Below, piece by piece: positions 1 to 4,808 of a stretch of 5,186 nt of DNA. The stretch is from positions 1-5,186 of the forward strand of contig JALHOX010000321.1 in assembly GCA_022842805.1 (NCBI GenBank), written 5' to 3'. The stretch comes from Phycisphaerae bacterium. Its GTDB lineage: Bacteria > Planctomycetota > Phycisphaerae > UBA1845 > Fen-1342. Numbering within the stretch: position 1 is the stretch's first letter; each line of letters opens with the position of its first letter. The translations under genes were made by a program, and so were the position numbers. The notes under the pieces are model-generated. The model saw nothing but the letters and a program-made list of their open reading frames with translations, did not search any database and had not been told where the DNA came from.

Positions 1-75
1 GACGGCCTGAGCGAGCCACATCGTCGGTCCCAGCAGAGCCGCGCGTAACAAAGTTGGCTTAACGGTGGCGCGCAT
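1..75 (-). CDS. N-terminus of a probable exported protein (partial)
   Basis: Only the first 25 codons lie in the window; the gene continues leftward past position 1. Read on the minus strand from the ATG at 75, the peptide is MRATVKPTLLRAALLGPTM followed by WLAQAV. It has a basic N-region (R2, K6, R11), a hydrophobic core and an Ala-Gln-Ala stretch that could be a signal peptidase site, so it looks like a Sec signal peptide. A purine-rich GGAAAGAG (complement of 80-87) lies four bases upstream of the ATG and is a plausible ribosome binding site. The gene is divergent from the one starting at 355. The function of the mature protein cannot be judged. The main doubt is that 25 codons in GC-rich DNA can stay open by chance, but signal-like composition plus a ribosome site is supportive. 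Confidence 0.55.
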   Translation of the reverse strand, partial: MRATVKPTLLRAALLGPTMWLAQAV

Positions 76-354
76 GATGCTCTTTCCGACGCAGACTTGA
101 AGAGCGGCGGACGGAACTCCGCGGCGATTTCCGGACCCACAGTTAGCCTAGCAAATCGCGCGTCGGGGGCCGAGAGAATTTTTTGAAACCGGCGCAGCAC
201 TGCGGCAGCGGTTCTAAAAGGTCGCCACAGACGATTTTCCGCGGACGCAGCGGACGAAATCCGCCGAACGGCTTTGGATCGTGCAATGTCCGACGCCGCA
301 ATGGTCGATAGGGACTCGGGACCATGATCGCTTCGTATTGACGGGAGCGCGCCG
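76..354. other. Divergent intergenic region with small inverted repeats
   Basis: This 279-base spacer separates the leftward gene starting at 75 from the rightward gene starting at 355, so it should carry promoters for both. I could not find a convincing -35/-10 pair for either. Visible structure: CGCA/TGCG around a GCAC loop (193-204) inside AACCG/CGGTT (187-191 with 209-213); a perfect GCGGA-CGAAA-TCCGC hairpin (250-264) preceded by a second copy of GCGGACG at 241-247; a T6 run at 179-184 with only a weak 4-bp stem before it; and the inverted repeat listed separately at 301-325. Long open frames on the minus strand here have no coding character. Confidence 0.4.
301..325. promoter_or_regulatory. 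Inverted repeat upstream of 355, possible operator
   Basis: ATGGTC at 301-306 is perfectly repeated in inverted form as GACCAT at 320-325, with a 13-base spacer. It ends 29 bases before the GTG start at 355. A 6-13-6 arrangement just ahead of a gene could be a dimeric regulator site or an RNA hairpin in the leader. A 6-bp perfect arm pair at this spacing also arises by chance, so this is only a candidate. Confidence 0.2.
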
Positions 355-906
355 GTGAACGCCGAGAACCGATTCGAAAACGAGCCGCAGCCACAAGTCG
401 CCATTGCGTCGAGCGACGAGAGTTACGACCGCATTGCGTTGGCGCGGGTGGCGTGCGCGTCGCTGGGGGCGACGCTCGTGGTGTGGGCGCTTTCGGGGCC
501 GGTTGTCGCGCGCTTGGTGACGGGCGAACCGCCGAGCTTGCGGGTGTTTCAGCAAGGATTCTTCGCGTTGCTCTTTGGGGCCGGATTTCTGTGGCTGCAA
601 GCGAGATTTCGAGACTGGCCCTGGGCGATCTCGACCTGCAACGCAATCGCGGGCCTGATCATGTTCGTGACGTTTCTGGCGGCGAGCGTGGGCGGCATCA
701 GCACCGTCGCGTCGGCGCTGCTCATCTTCGCGCCGTTCGCGACGCTGGCGACCTGGATGGCGCGTCCGAGCGTCGAGCGGCCTCAGCTTGATTTGACTCC
801 GACGGTTCCGGCACCTACCCCGGAACCCGCGGCTTCGGCGGCCCCTCCGGCCGACGCAGCCCCCGGCCTGCCCGCGCTGCGCCGCGCCCCGCGCGACGAT
901 AGCTAA
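355..906 (+). CDS. Hypothetical four-helix membrane protein with Pro/Ala-rich tail
   Basis: 183 residues starting at GTG. GGGAG at 343-347, seven bases upstream, is a good ribosome site and decides the start. The N-terminus (residues 1-26) is acidic and polar. Four hydrophobic segments follow: about 29-52, 65-82, 90-110 and 113-134. The second and third are separated by a short basic loop (R84, R86), and the third and fourth are Gly/Ala/Ser-rich. After residue 137 comes a low-complexity cytoplasmic or periplasmic tail rich in Pro and Ala, ending in a basic cluster (RRAPR) and DDS. The G/C-rich third codon positions and the clear membrane-segment pattern indicate a real gene rather than a chance frame. 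I do not recognise the family and see no catalytic or binding motif. It stands alone: the preceding gene is divergent and a 447-base gap follows. Confidence 0.75.
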   Translation: MNAENRFENEPQPQVAIASSDESYDRIALARVACASLGATLVVWALSGPVVARLVTGEPPSLRVFQQGFFALLFGAGFLWLQARFRDWPWAISTCNAIAGLIMFVTFLAASVGGISTVASALLIFAPFATLATWMARPSVERPQLDLTPTVPAPTPEPAASAAPPADAAPGLPALRRAPRDDS

Positions 907-1063
907 GCTATTATAAGATATAGCTTTAGATAGCACCCACCTGGCCATCGACGAGGTCGCGGCGGCGACGCGTCGGCATGTCTGCACGTTGACGCGCCCG
1001 CCTTTTAGTTATCGCCCCTCGACAATTCCCGACCTCATTTTTCACTAGAATCGAGAAATCGCA

Positions 1064-1092
1064 TTGAAGTCCTCCGCCATTCTCGATATCTA
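1064..1092 (+). promoter_or_regulatory. Weak sigma70-like promoter candidate
   Basis: TTGAAG (4 of 6 to TTGACA) is followed after 17 bases by TATCTA (only 3 of 6 to TATAAT), with TATAGC overlapping four bases later. If used, transcription would begin near 1099, just before the run of hairpins. The -10 is poor. TAGAAT at 1046-1051 is a better hexamer (5 of 6) but has no matching -35. Low confidence. Confidence 0.2.
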
Positions 1093-1184
1093 TAGCGGAT
1101 TAGAGGAAGGAAGGGCTCCGGCGTAACGGTGCCTGGTTCATTTGGGAGAGAGGCGGAACACCCACGTTTCTTTAGGGACAAGTC

Positions 1185-1200
1185 CGTCCTTGCGTCCTTG
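1185..1200 (+). repeat. Tandem 8-base direct repeat CGTCCTTG x2
   Basis: Two perfect adjacent copies of CGTCCTTG (1185-1192 and 1193-1200) are followed by GACG. The GGACG at 1200-1204 can pair with the CGTCC of either copy, giving two mutually exclusive stems; the proximal one closes a CTTG tetraloop. It lies in the presumed leader of the PEP-CTERM gene. The repeat is directly visible; any role is inference. Confidence 0.6.
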
Positions 1201-1230
1201 GACGCGTATCGAATTTAGTTTGTGGATCCT

Positions 1231-1259
1231 CCCGGGCGTTTTTGGGGCGCTCGGGTTTT
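1231..1259 (+). terminator. Terminator-like stem-loop inside the leader (possible attenuator)
   Basis: CCCGGGCG (1231-1238) pairs with CGCTCGGG (1248-1255), giving eight base pairs including one G-U. The loop is TTTTTGGGG, and the stem is followed directly by TTTT (1256-1259). This is a plausible but modest Rho-independent terminator because the U tract is short. It sits 94 bases before the start codon at 1354, with no coding sequence between. It would therefore either end a small upstream RNA or act as a conditional attenuator. The 5' arm overlaps the anti-Shine-Dalgarno hexamer TCCTCC (1227-1232). Confidence 0.4.
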
Positions 1260-1338
1260 AAGGCCCTGGCGAGATGGCCTGCCGCGCAGACCTTGCAAGA
1301 AGTCCGCGCCGCAAGTCGTCCGTCGTAACATCTCTTGC

Positions 1339-1346
1339 AGGAGGAG
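1339..1346 (+). promoter_or_regulatory. Strong ribosome binding site fixing the start at 1354
   Basis: AGGAGGAG lies seven bases before the ATG at 1354. It is by far the best Shine-Dalgarno sequence in the window. It shows that translation starts at 1354, where a signal peptide begins, and not at the in-frame GTG at 1222 that opens the longer frame. Confidence 0.85.
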
Positions 1347-1353
1347 TGAGCGT

Positions 1354-1938
1354 ATGAAGAAGATTCTTGCTACAGCGGCCCTGATGGCCGTCGCGTCGGC
1401 CTACGCCGTTGACTACAACGGTGCCGGCTTCGCGATTCCGGATCTCGGTTCGGCCAGCAGCTCGATCAACGTGCCGGACAACATCACGATCACCGATGTC
1501 AACGTGACGCTGAACAACATGACCCACACCTGGGTCGGTGACGTTCGCGCCATCCTGACGGGCCCGGGCGGCAGCGCCACCCTCGTCGACCGCATCGGCG
1601 TTCCCCCCGGGGCCGGCGACAGCTCGGACTTCGGTGGCAACTACACGTTTGACAGCCAGAGCGCCAACAACATCTGGACGACCGCTGCCGGCCTCGGCGC
1701 CACTGCCGTCATCCCGAGCGGCACCTACGCCACCACCGGCGCGGGTTCGGGCGCGAACAACAACTCGCTGAACGCGTTCAACGGCCAGAGCTCGCTGGGC
1801 AACTGGACGCTGACCATCAGCGACCATGCCGGCGCCGACGTCGGCGCGATCGGCGGCTGGACGCTGTCGATCGTTCCGGAGCCGACGAGCCTGAGCCTGC
1901 TCGGCCTCGCCGGTCTGGCCCTGATCCGTCGTCGCTAA
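1354..1938 (+). CDS. Exported PEP-CTERM protein with a proprotein-convertase P-like domain
   Basis: 194 residues. Residues 1-18 are a Sec signal peptide (MKK, hydrophobic core, cleavage likely after AYA at 16-18). Residues about 21-173 resemble the P/Homo-B beta-sandwich domain found beside subtilisin-like proteases: an SSSINVPDNITITDV opening strand (35-49), H58-T-W-V-G-D63, an ILTGPGG turn (67-73), then GNWTLTISD (149-157) with GGWTLSI (167-173). An Asn/Gly/Ser-rich stretch at 123-147 lengthens the domain. The C-terminus is a PEP-CTERM sorting tag: VPEP at 174-177, a Leu/Ala/Gly membrane stretch 179-191 and RRR 192-194. In this family the tag is recognised by an exosortase/archaeosortase-type enzyme for processing at the envelope. 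No protease domain is present, so the protein is probably structural or adhesive; that role is inference. The gene has its own strong ribosome site and terminator, so it is likely monocistronic. Confidence 0.85.
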   Translation: MKKILATAALMAVASAYAVDYNGAGFAIPDLGSASSSINVPDNITITDVNVTLNNMTHTWVGDVRAILTGPGGSATLVDRIGVPPGAGDSSDFGGNYTFDSQSANNIWTTAAGLGATAVIPSGTYATTGAGSGANNNSLNAFNGQSSLGNWTLTISDHAGADVGAIGGWTLSIVPEPTSLSLLGLAGLALIRRR

Positions 1939-1953
1939 TCACGACTGACGAAT

Positions 1954-1989
1954 CGGACGACAGTCCGCATGCACGGTGAAATATCCGTG
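1954..1989 (+). other. Two short hairpins in the 3' untranslated region
   Basis: CGGAC-GACA-GTCCG (1954-1967) is a perfect 5-bp stem with a 4-base loop. It is followed by CACGG (1972-1976) pairing with CCGTG (1985-1989) around an 8-base AT-rich loop. Both lie between the stop codon at 1936-1938 and the terminator at 2001, making a row of three stem-loops. They could protect the mRNA 3' end or be part of a stable 3'-derived RNA; this role is inferred. Confidence 0.45.
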
Positions 1990-2000
1990 ACAGCTTCCAA

Positions 2001-2045
2001 CCCGGGCCGCGCCGCGAGCAATCGCGACGCGGCCCGGGCCTTTTT
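2001..2045 (+). terminator. Strong Rho-independent terminator
   Basis: CCCGGGCCGCG (2001-2011) pairs perfectly with CGCGGCCCGGG (2028-2038), giving 11 GC-only base pairs. Past a C-A mismatch the stem continues as CGCG/CGCG (2013-2016 with 2023-2026) around an AGCAAT loop. After CC comes TTTTT (2041-2045). It lies 62 bases after the PEP-CTERM stop codon and separates that gene from the TPR gene at 2158. Confidence 0.9.
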
Positions 2046-2066
2046 CGGCGATGACGACTCCCCCCT

Positions 2067-2105
2067 TCTCAGCGCCGCATCGCTCGGGCTGAGACTCGCG
2101 GCGCT
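2067..2105. repeat. Two overlapping, mutually exclusive inverted repeats
   Basis: TCTCAGC (2067-2073) is the inverse of GCTGAGA (2088-2094), and AGCGCCGC (2071-2078) is the inverse of GCGGCGCT (2098-2105). Both are perfect. They share 2071-2073, so only one can form at a time in RNA. They lie between the terminator ending at 2045 and the promoter candidate at 2130. They could be operator sites, or RNA structure if transcription starts further upstream. No T tract follows. Confidence 0.35.
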
Positions 2106-2129
2106 TCTGCGAGGTTACGGAAACTCACT

Positions 2130-2159
2130 TTGGCGGTAGCGACGGGCAGCGCTCATAAT
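2130..2159 (+). promoter_or_regulatory. Sigma70-like promoter for the TPR/GT-C gene
   Basis: TTGGCG (2130-2135, 4 of 6) and CATAAT (2154-2159, 5 of 6) are separated by 18 bases, shortly after the terminator of the upstream gene. The -10 overlaps the ATG at 2158. Transcription would then start near 2166, only a few bases before the second ATG at 2170, predicting an almost leaderless mRNA that starts at that codon. Confidence 0.4.
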
Positions 2160-3786
2160 GCTGCTACCAATGTCCATCGCGCGCTTTCGCGTCCATCCCT
2201 TGCTCTACGTCGCAGCCGCCGCCGTCCTGATTGCGGTGTGCGTGATTGTGTTTTGGCCGGTGCGGGACAACGGATTCGTAAACTGGGGCGACTACGAAGA
2301 GCTCACAAAAAACGAGAACTACCGCGGCTTCTCCGGCAAAAACCTGCAGTGGATGTTTAGCGCCAACCTGATGGGCCACTATCAGCCGCTGACCTGGCTG
2401 ACCTTCGCGCTCGATCATCAGCTCTGGGGGTTAAGTGCGCGGGCCTTTCACTTCACCACCCTGCTCATCCACGCGGCCTGCGCCGTCGCGGCGATGGTGC
2501 TGATCGTGCAGCTCGTGCGGCTGGCGCAGCCGGAAACGCACATTCCCGGCGCATTCCTGATCGCGGCTGCGACGATCGGCGCGTTGACCTTCGCCGTTCA
2601 TCCGCTGCGCGTGGAGGAGGTGGCGTGGACCGCCGAGCGACGCGGACCGCTTTCAGCGCTGTTCTACATTCTGACGATCAGCTTCTATCTCGCATCGATC
2701 ACGCAACGGCGTGAGTGGTGGCGGCGTCGCGGGCGGCTGACCCGAACGCGGCCGGTGGGCGGTGAGGGTTTTCGGCGCGCTGCCCTCGTCTGTTTCCTGC
2801 TCTCGCTGCTGGCGAAGGAGTTCGGGTTTCTGCTGCCGGTCGTGCTGCTGATTGTCGACGCCTATCCGTTGCGGCGTTTGCGCGCGACACCGCGCGGGCT
2901 GCTGAATCGGCTGCTGACGTTGATTTTCGACAAGTGGGAGTTCTTTGCGCTCGGGGCGCTTTGGGCACTGATCGCGGTGTGGAGTTCGGCGGCGTCGAAC
3001 GTGGCGAAAGACCTGTCGGAGTACGGCATACTCCAGCGTCTGGCGCAAGCGTTCTTCGGGCTGTCGTTCTATGTGGAGAAGACGATCTGGCCCAGCGGAC
3101 TGTCGCCGATCTACTCCATTCCGCCCAAGCTCGACCCCTTTGCGATCACCTATTGGGGCCGGGCCGCGTTCGTCATTCTGATCACGGTCGGTCTATGGGC
3201 GCTTCGCAAGCGGGCGCCGGGTGCGCTCGCGGCGTGGGCGGCATATGTGGTCATTGTGTCGCCGGTGCTCGGACTGACACAGACCGGCAGACAGATCGCG
3301 GCCGATCGCTACACGTATCTGCCGGCGATCGGGCTGGCGGCGGTCCTGGCCGGCGCGATCGTGCAACTTCGCGGCGCGCGGTCGGCGGGGTCGCGCAGCG
3401 GCGCGCTCGGCCTGTCGCTCGTGCTGGCCATCGCGTGCGTCGGCTATGGCTACGCGGCCCATCGTCAGACGCGCGTCTGGCGCGATTCGCAGACGCTCTG
3501 GGAGCACGCATTGGCGGTCAACCCGCACTGCCCGGTGGCGCACAACAATCTGGCAGTGGTGCGGGCCGAGGCCAAGCGCGAGGACGAGGCGATCGCGCTG
3601 TTTCGCAGGGGCATTGAGCTGGACCCGAAAAACTATGAGGCCTATCGCAATCTCGGGGTGATTTTTGCCCAGCGAAACGACATGAGAGCGGCGGTCGATG
3701 CGTGGCGAGCGGCGATGGCCATCAATCCGGAGGACCGCATTACGGCGAGCTACCTCGAGCGGGCCACGCAGATGGGCCAGCCGTAG
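2158..3786 (+). CDS. Polytopic TMTC/GT-C-like glycosyltransferase with C-terminal TPRs
   Basis: 542 residues from the ATG at 2158, or 538 from the ATG at 2170. The latter fits better if the promoter overlapping 2158 is real; neither has a clear Shine-Dalgarno. The layout matches bacterial relatives of TMTC O-mannosyltransferases (GT-C fold): an N-terminal helix at 15-35, then a periplasmic loop VNWGDYEEL (41-49) whose D45 is the likely catalytic acid. Next come HYQPLTWLTFALDHQLWGL (74-92), HPLRVEEVAWTAERRGPLS (148-166), AKEFGFLLPVVLL (219-231) and ADRYTYLPAIGL (382-393), with about nine or ten hydrophobic segments in all. WRDSQTLWEHAL (441-452) leads into TPR units at about 445-457 (half), 458-491 and 492-525. 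Family knowledge suggests transfer of a sugar from a lipid-linked donor outside the cytoplasm; donor and acceptor are unknown. Often annotated simply as a TPR protein. Isolated gene with its own upstream promoter candidate. Confidence 0.8.
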   Translation: MLLPMSIARFRVHPLLYVAAAAVLIAVCVIVFWPVRDNGFVNWGDYEELTKNENYRGFSGKNLQWMFSANLMGHYQPLTWLTFALDHQLWGLSARAFHFTTLLIHAACAVAAMVLIVQLVRLAQPETHIPGAFLIAAATIGALTFAVHPLRVEEVAWTAERRGPLSALFYILTISFYLASITQRREWWRRRGRLTRTRPVGGEGFRRAALVCFLLSLLAKEFGFLLPVVLLIVDAYPLRRLRATPRGLLNRLLTLIFDKWEFFALGALWALIAVWSSAASNVAKDLSEYGILQRLAQAFFGLSFYVEKTIWPSGLSPIYSIPPKLDPFAITYWGRAAFVILITVGLWALRKRAPGALAAWAAYVVIVSPVLGLTQTGRQIAADRYTYLPAIGLAAVLAGAIVQLRGARSAGSRSGALGLSLVLAIACVGYGYAAHRQTRVWRDSQTLWEHALAVNPHCPVAHNNLAVVRAEAKREDEAIALFRRGIELDPKNYEAYRNLGVIFAQRNDMRAAVDAWRAAMAINPEDRITASYLERATQMGQP

Positions 3787-3810
3787 CGGTCGCTGCGACC
3801 GGGGCCGCTA
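3787..3810 (+). other. Hairpin directly after the TPR gene
   Basis: CGGTCG (3787-3792) pairs with CGACCG (3796-3801) around CTG, immediately after the stop codon. An alternative outer pairing, TAGCGG (3784-3789) with CCGCTA (3805-3810), includes the stop codon itself. There is no T run, so this is not a typical intrinsic terminator. It may stabilise the mRNA end or help Rho-independent pausing. Confidence 0.35.
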
Positions 3811-3867
3811 GCCACGTCCGAAGAGGAATTAGAGAATCTGGGCCGTGGAGGCCGGGGCAGGCAAGGA

Positions 3868-3909
3868 CCGCCCGCCGCGGGCGGAACTGCGGCGTTTGGG
3901 CGATCGCCC
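3868..3909. repeat. GC-rich hairpin and 12-base palindrome upstream of mlaE
   Basis: CCGCCCG (3868-3874) pairs perfectly with CGGGCGG (3878-3884) around CCG. Fourteen bases on comes the perfect palindrome GGGCGATCGCCC (3898-3909). Both lie in the 161-base gap before mlaE and end 38 bases before its start. The palindrome is a candidate regulator-binding site for the lipid-transport operon. In DNA this GC-rich such symmetry can occur by chance. Confidence 0.35.
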
Positions 3910-3932
3910 GCCCGCGCGAGGTCGACACCCGC

Positions 3933-3938
3933 TAACAT
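3933..3938 (+). promoter_or_regulatory. Possible -10 element just upstream of mlaE
   Basis: TAACAT matches TATAAT at 4 of 6 positions, including the first T, the A at position 2 and the last T. It ends nine bases before the ATG at 3948. No recognisable -35 is found at the usual distance. No Shine-Dalgarno exists between it and the start codon, so if it is real the transcript would be leaderless or nearly so. Confidence 0.25.
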
Positions 3939-3947
3939 CCCCGCTCC

Positions 3948-4784
3948 ATGACCGCCATCGTCTCCCGCAACCTGGTCGCATCGCTCGGCTTCGCCGTCAC
4001 GAACTGGCTGGCCGGCATCGGCAGCCTGCTTTCGTTCATCATTCAAACGATCGCGTACATCCCCGTTGAGCTTTCGAGCATTCGCGGCTGGGGACGACTG
4101 ATGCCGCAGTGCTTCGCAATCGGCACGCGATCGGTGCCCGTGATTTTGCTGACGGGCACGTTCATCGGCATGGTGCTGATCGAGCAGGGCTGGAGCCAGT
4201 TTGACGCCGCCGGCATGGCCGATCGCCTTGGCGCGATCGTAAACATTTCGGTGGCGGCGGAGCTGGGGCCGGTGTTGGCGGGAGTGATGCTCGCGGGCCG
4301 CGTGGGCGGGGCGTTGACGGCCGAGCTGGGCACGATGAACGTGACGGAACAATTGTTGGCGCTGCGCTCGATGGGCGCTGACCCGGTCCGCCACCTCGTG
4401 ACGCCGCGGTTCCTGGCCTGCCTGCTGCTGACGCCGGTGCTGACGATGTACGCCGATGTGGCGGGTGTGTTGGGGGCTTGGTTCATTTTTGCGGTGGTGA
4501 AGGGCGGCGAATCGGAGCCGTATTGGCGCTACACGAGCCAGATCGTGCAGAACTGGGACTTGATGACCGGCATGATCAAGGCGGTGTTCTTCGGCGGCGC
4601 GATCGGCATCATTAGTTGCCGGAAGGGTTTCACGTGCGGCCCGGGTGCGGAGGGCGTCGGCGAGGCCTGCACGCGGGCGTTTGTGGCGAGCTTCATCACG
4701 ATCCTGGTGCTCGACTTTTTCCTGAACGTGATCATCAACGGGCTGTACATCCGCTGGTTCGCGTTCCGCTCGCTGATCTCCTGA
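3948..4784 (+). CDS. mlaE: MlaE-family lipid transport permease
   Basis: 278 residues, close to the family's usual 250-280. MlaE is the inner-membrane permease of the MlaFEDB ABC complex, which moves phospholipids between the inner and outer membranes. The family signature is clear: AAELGPVLAGVMLAGRVGGA (103-122) running on into LTAELGTMNVTEQLLALRSM (123-142) and then GADPVRHLVTPRFLA (143-157), followed near the C-terminus by CRKGFTCGPGAEGVGEACTR (224-243). Hydrophobic segments lie at about 24-40, 56-79, 95-120, 152-184, 207-223 and 244-268. There is no Shine-Dalgarno before the ATG, but the N-terminal length fits the family and no better start is seen. mlaF follows after 24 bases on the same strand. 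Permease-before-ATPase order differs from mlaFEDCB of Escherichia coli. A related role in toluene-tolerance-like or steroid import (Mce) is possible. Confidence 0.93.
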   Translation: MTAIVSRNLVASLGFAVTNWLAGIGSLLSFIIQTIAYIPVELSSIRGWGRLMPQCFAIGTRSVPVILLTGTFIGMVLIEQGWSQFDAAGMADRLGAIVNISVAAELGPVLAGVMLAGRVGGALTAELGTMNVTEQLLALRSMGADPVRHLVTPRFLACLLLTPVLTMYADVAGVLGAWFIFAVVKGGESEPYWRYTSQIVQNWDLMTGMIKAVFFGGAIGIISCRKGFTCGPGAEGVGEACTRAFVASFITILVLDFFLNVIINGLYIRWFAFRSLIS

Positions 4785-4808
4785 GAAGGCAGAGGCCCGT
4801 CGCGATTC

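Larger units (their letters stand above)
907..1353 (+). other. 447-base non-coding region, probable structured leader of the PEP-CTERM gene
   Basis: No credible protein gene is present. From the left: an AT-rich hairpin, AAGCTAT (905-911) with ATAGCTT (920-926), starts inside the stop codon of the previous gene. Weak promoter candidates are TAGAAT at 1046-1051 and TTGAAG (1064-1069) with TATCTA (1087-1092) at 17-base spacing. Possible RNA stems are GGC-T-CCG/CGG-T-GCC closing a GCGTAA loop (1114-1133), AGGGAC/GTCCT with a bulged G (1174-1190), GCGTC/GACGC closing CTTG (1192-1205), the terminator-like stem at 1231-1255, and GCGC-A-GAC/GTC-C-GCGC (1284-1309). TCCTCC at 1227-1232 is perfectly complementary to GGAGGA (1340-1345) in the ribosome site. 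Together these suggest a long, folded 5' leader, or a small RNA ending near 1259. No known riboswitch class was recognised by eye. Confidence 0.45.

Noticed and set aside
163..184. TCGG/CCGA stem followed by T6 as a terminator
   Set aside because: The stem has only four base pairs and is five bases from the T run. It lies between divergent genes, where no rightward transcript needs ending.
339..344. TTGACG as a -35 element for the gene at 355
   Set aside because: It is only 11 bases before the start codon and overlaps the ribosome site, so it could not serve that gene. No -10 follows at the right distance.
214..987. 257-codon minus-strand frame across the membrane-protein gene
   Set aside because: The translation is dominated by Arg, Gln and His repeats with no fold signal. 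The plus-strand gene has a ribosome site and coherent membrane helices.
1100..1230. Match to known riboswitch or small-RNA classes (c-di-GMP, TPP, cobalamin, SAM, fluoride, SRP RNA, 6S RNA)
   Set aside because: None of the conserved core words I know for these classes could be found by eye. A covariance-model search was not possible, so this is not a firm exclusion.
1222..1353. 44-codon N-terminal extension of the PEP-CTERM protein
   Set aside because: The extension is basic and would bury the signal peptide. The strong ribosome site at 1339-1346 and the MKK signal start place initiation at 1354.
1274..1357. 27-codon open frame whose TGA overlaps the ATG at 1354 (possible leader peptide)
   Set aside because: The ATGA overlap is suggestive of coupling, but there is no proper ribosome site. 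The peptide has no run of regulatory codons and the main gene has its own strong site.
2934..3617. 227-codon plus-strand frame inside the TPR gene
   Set aside because: It lies in another frame of a gene with clear conserved motifs and TPRs. The product is a Gly/Arg/Ala-rich out-of-frame translation.
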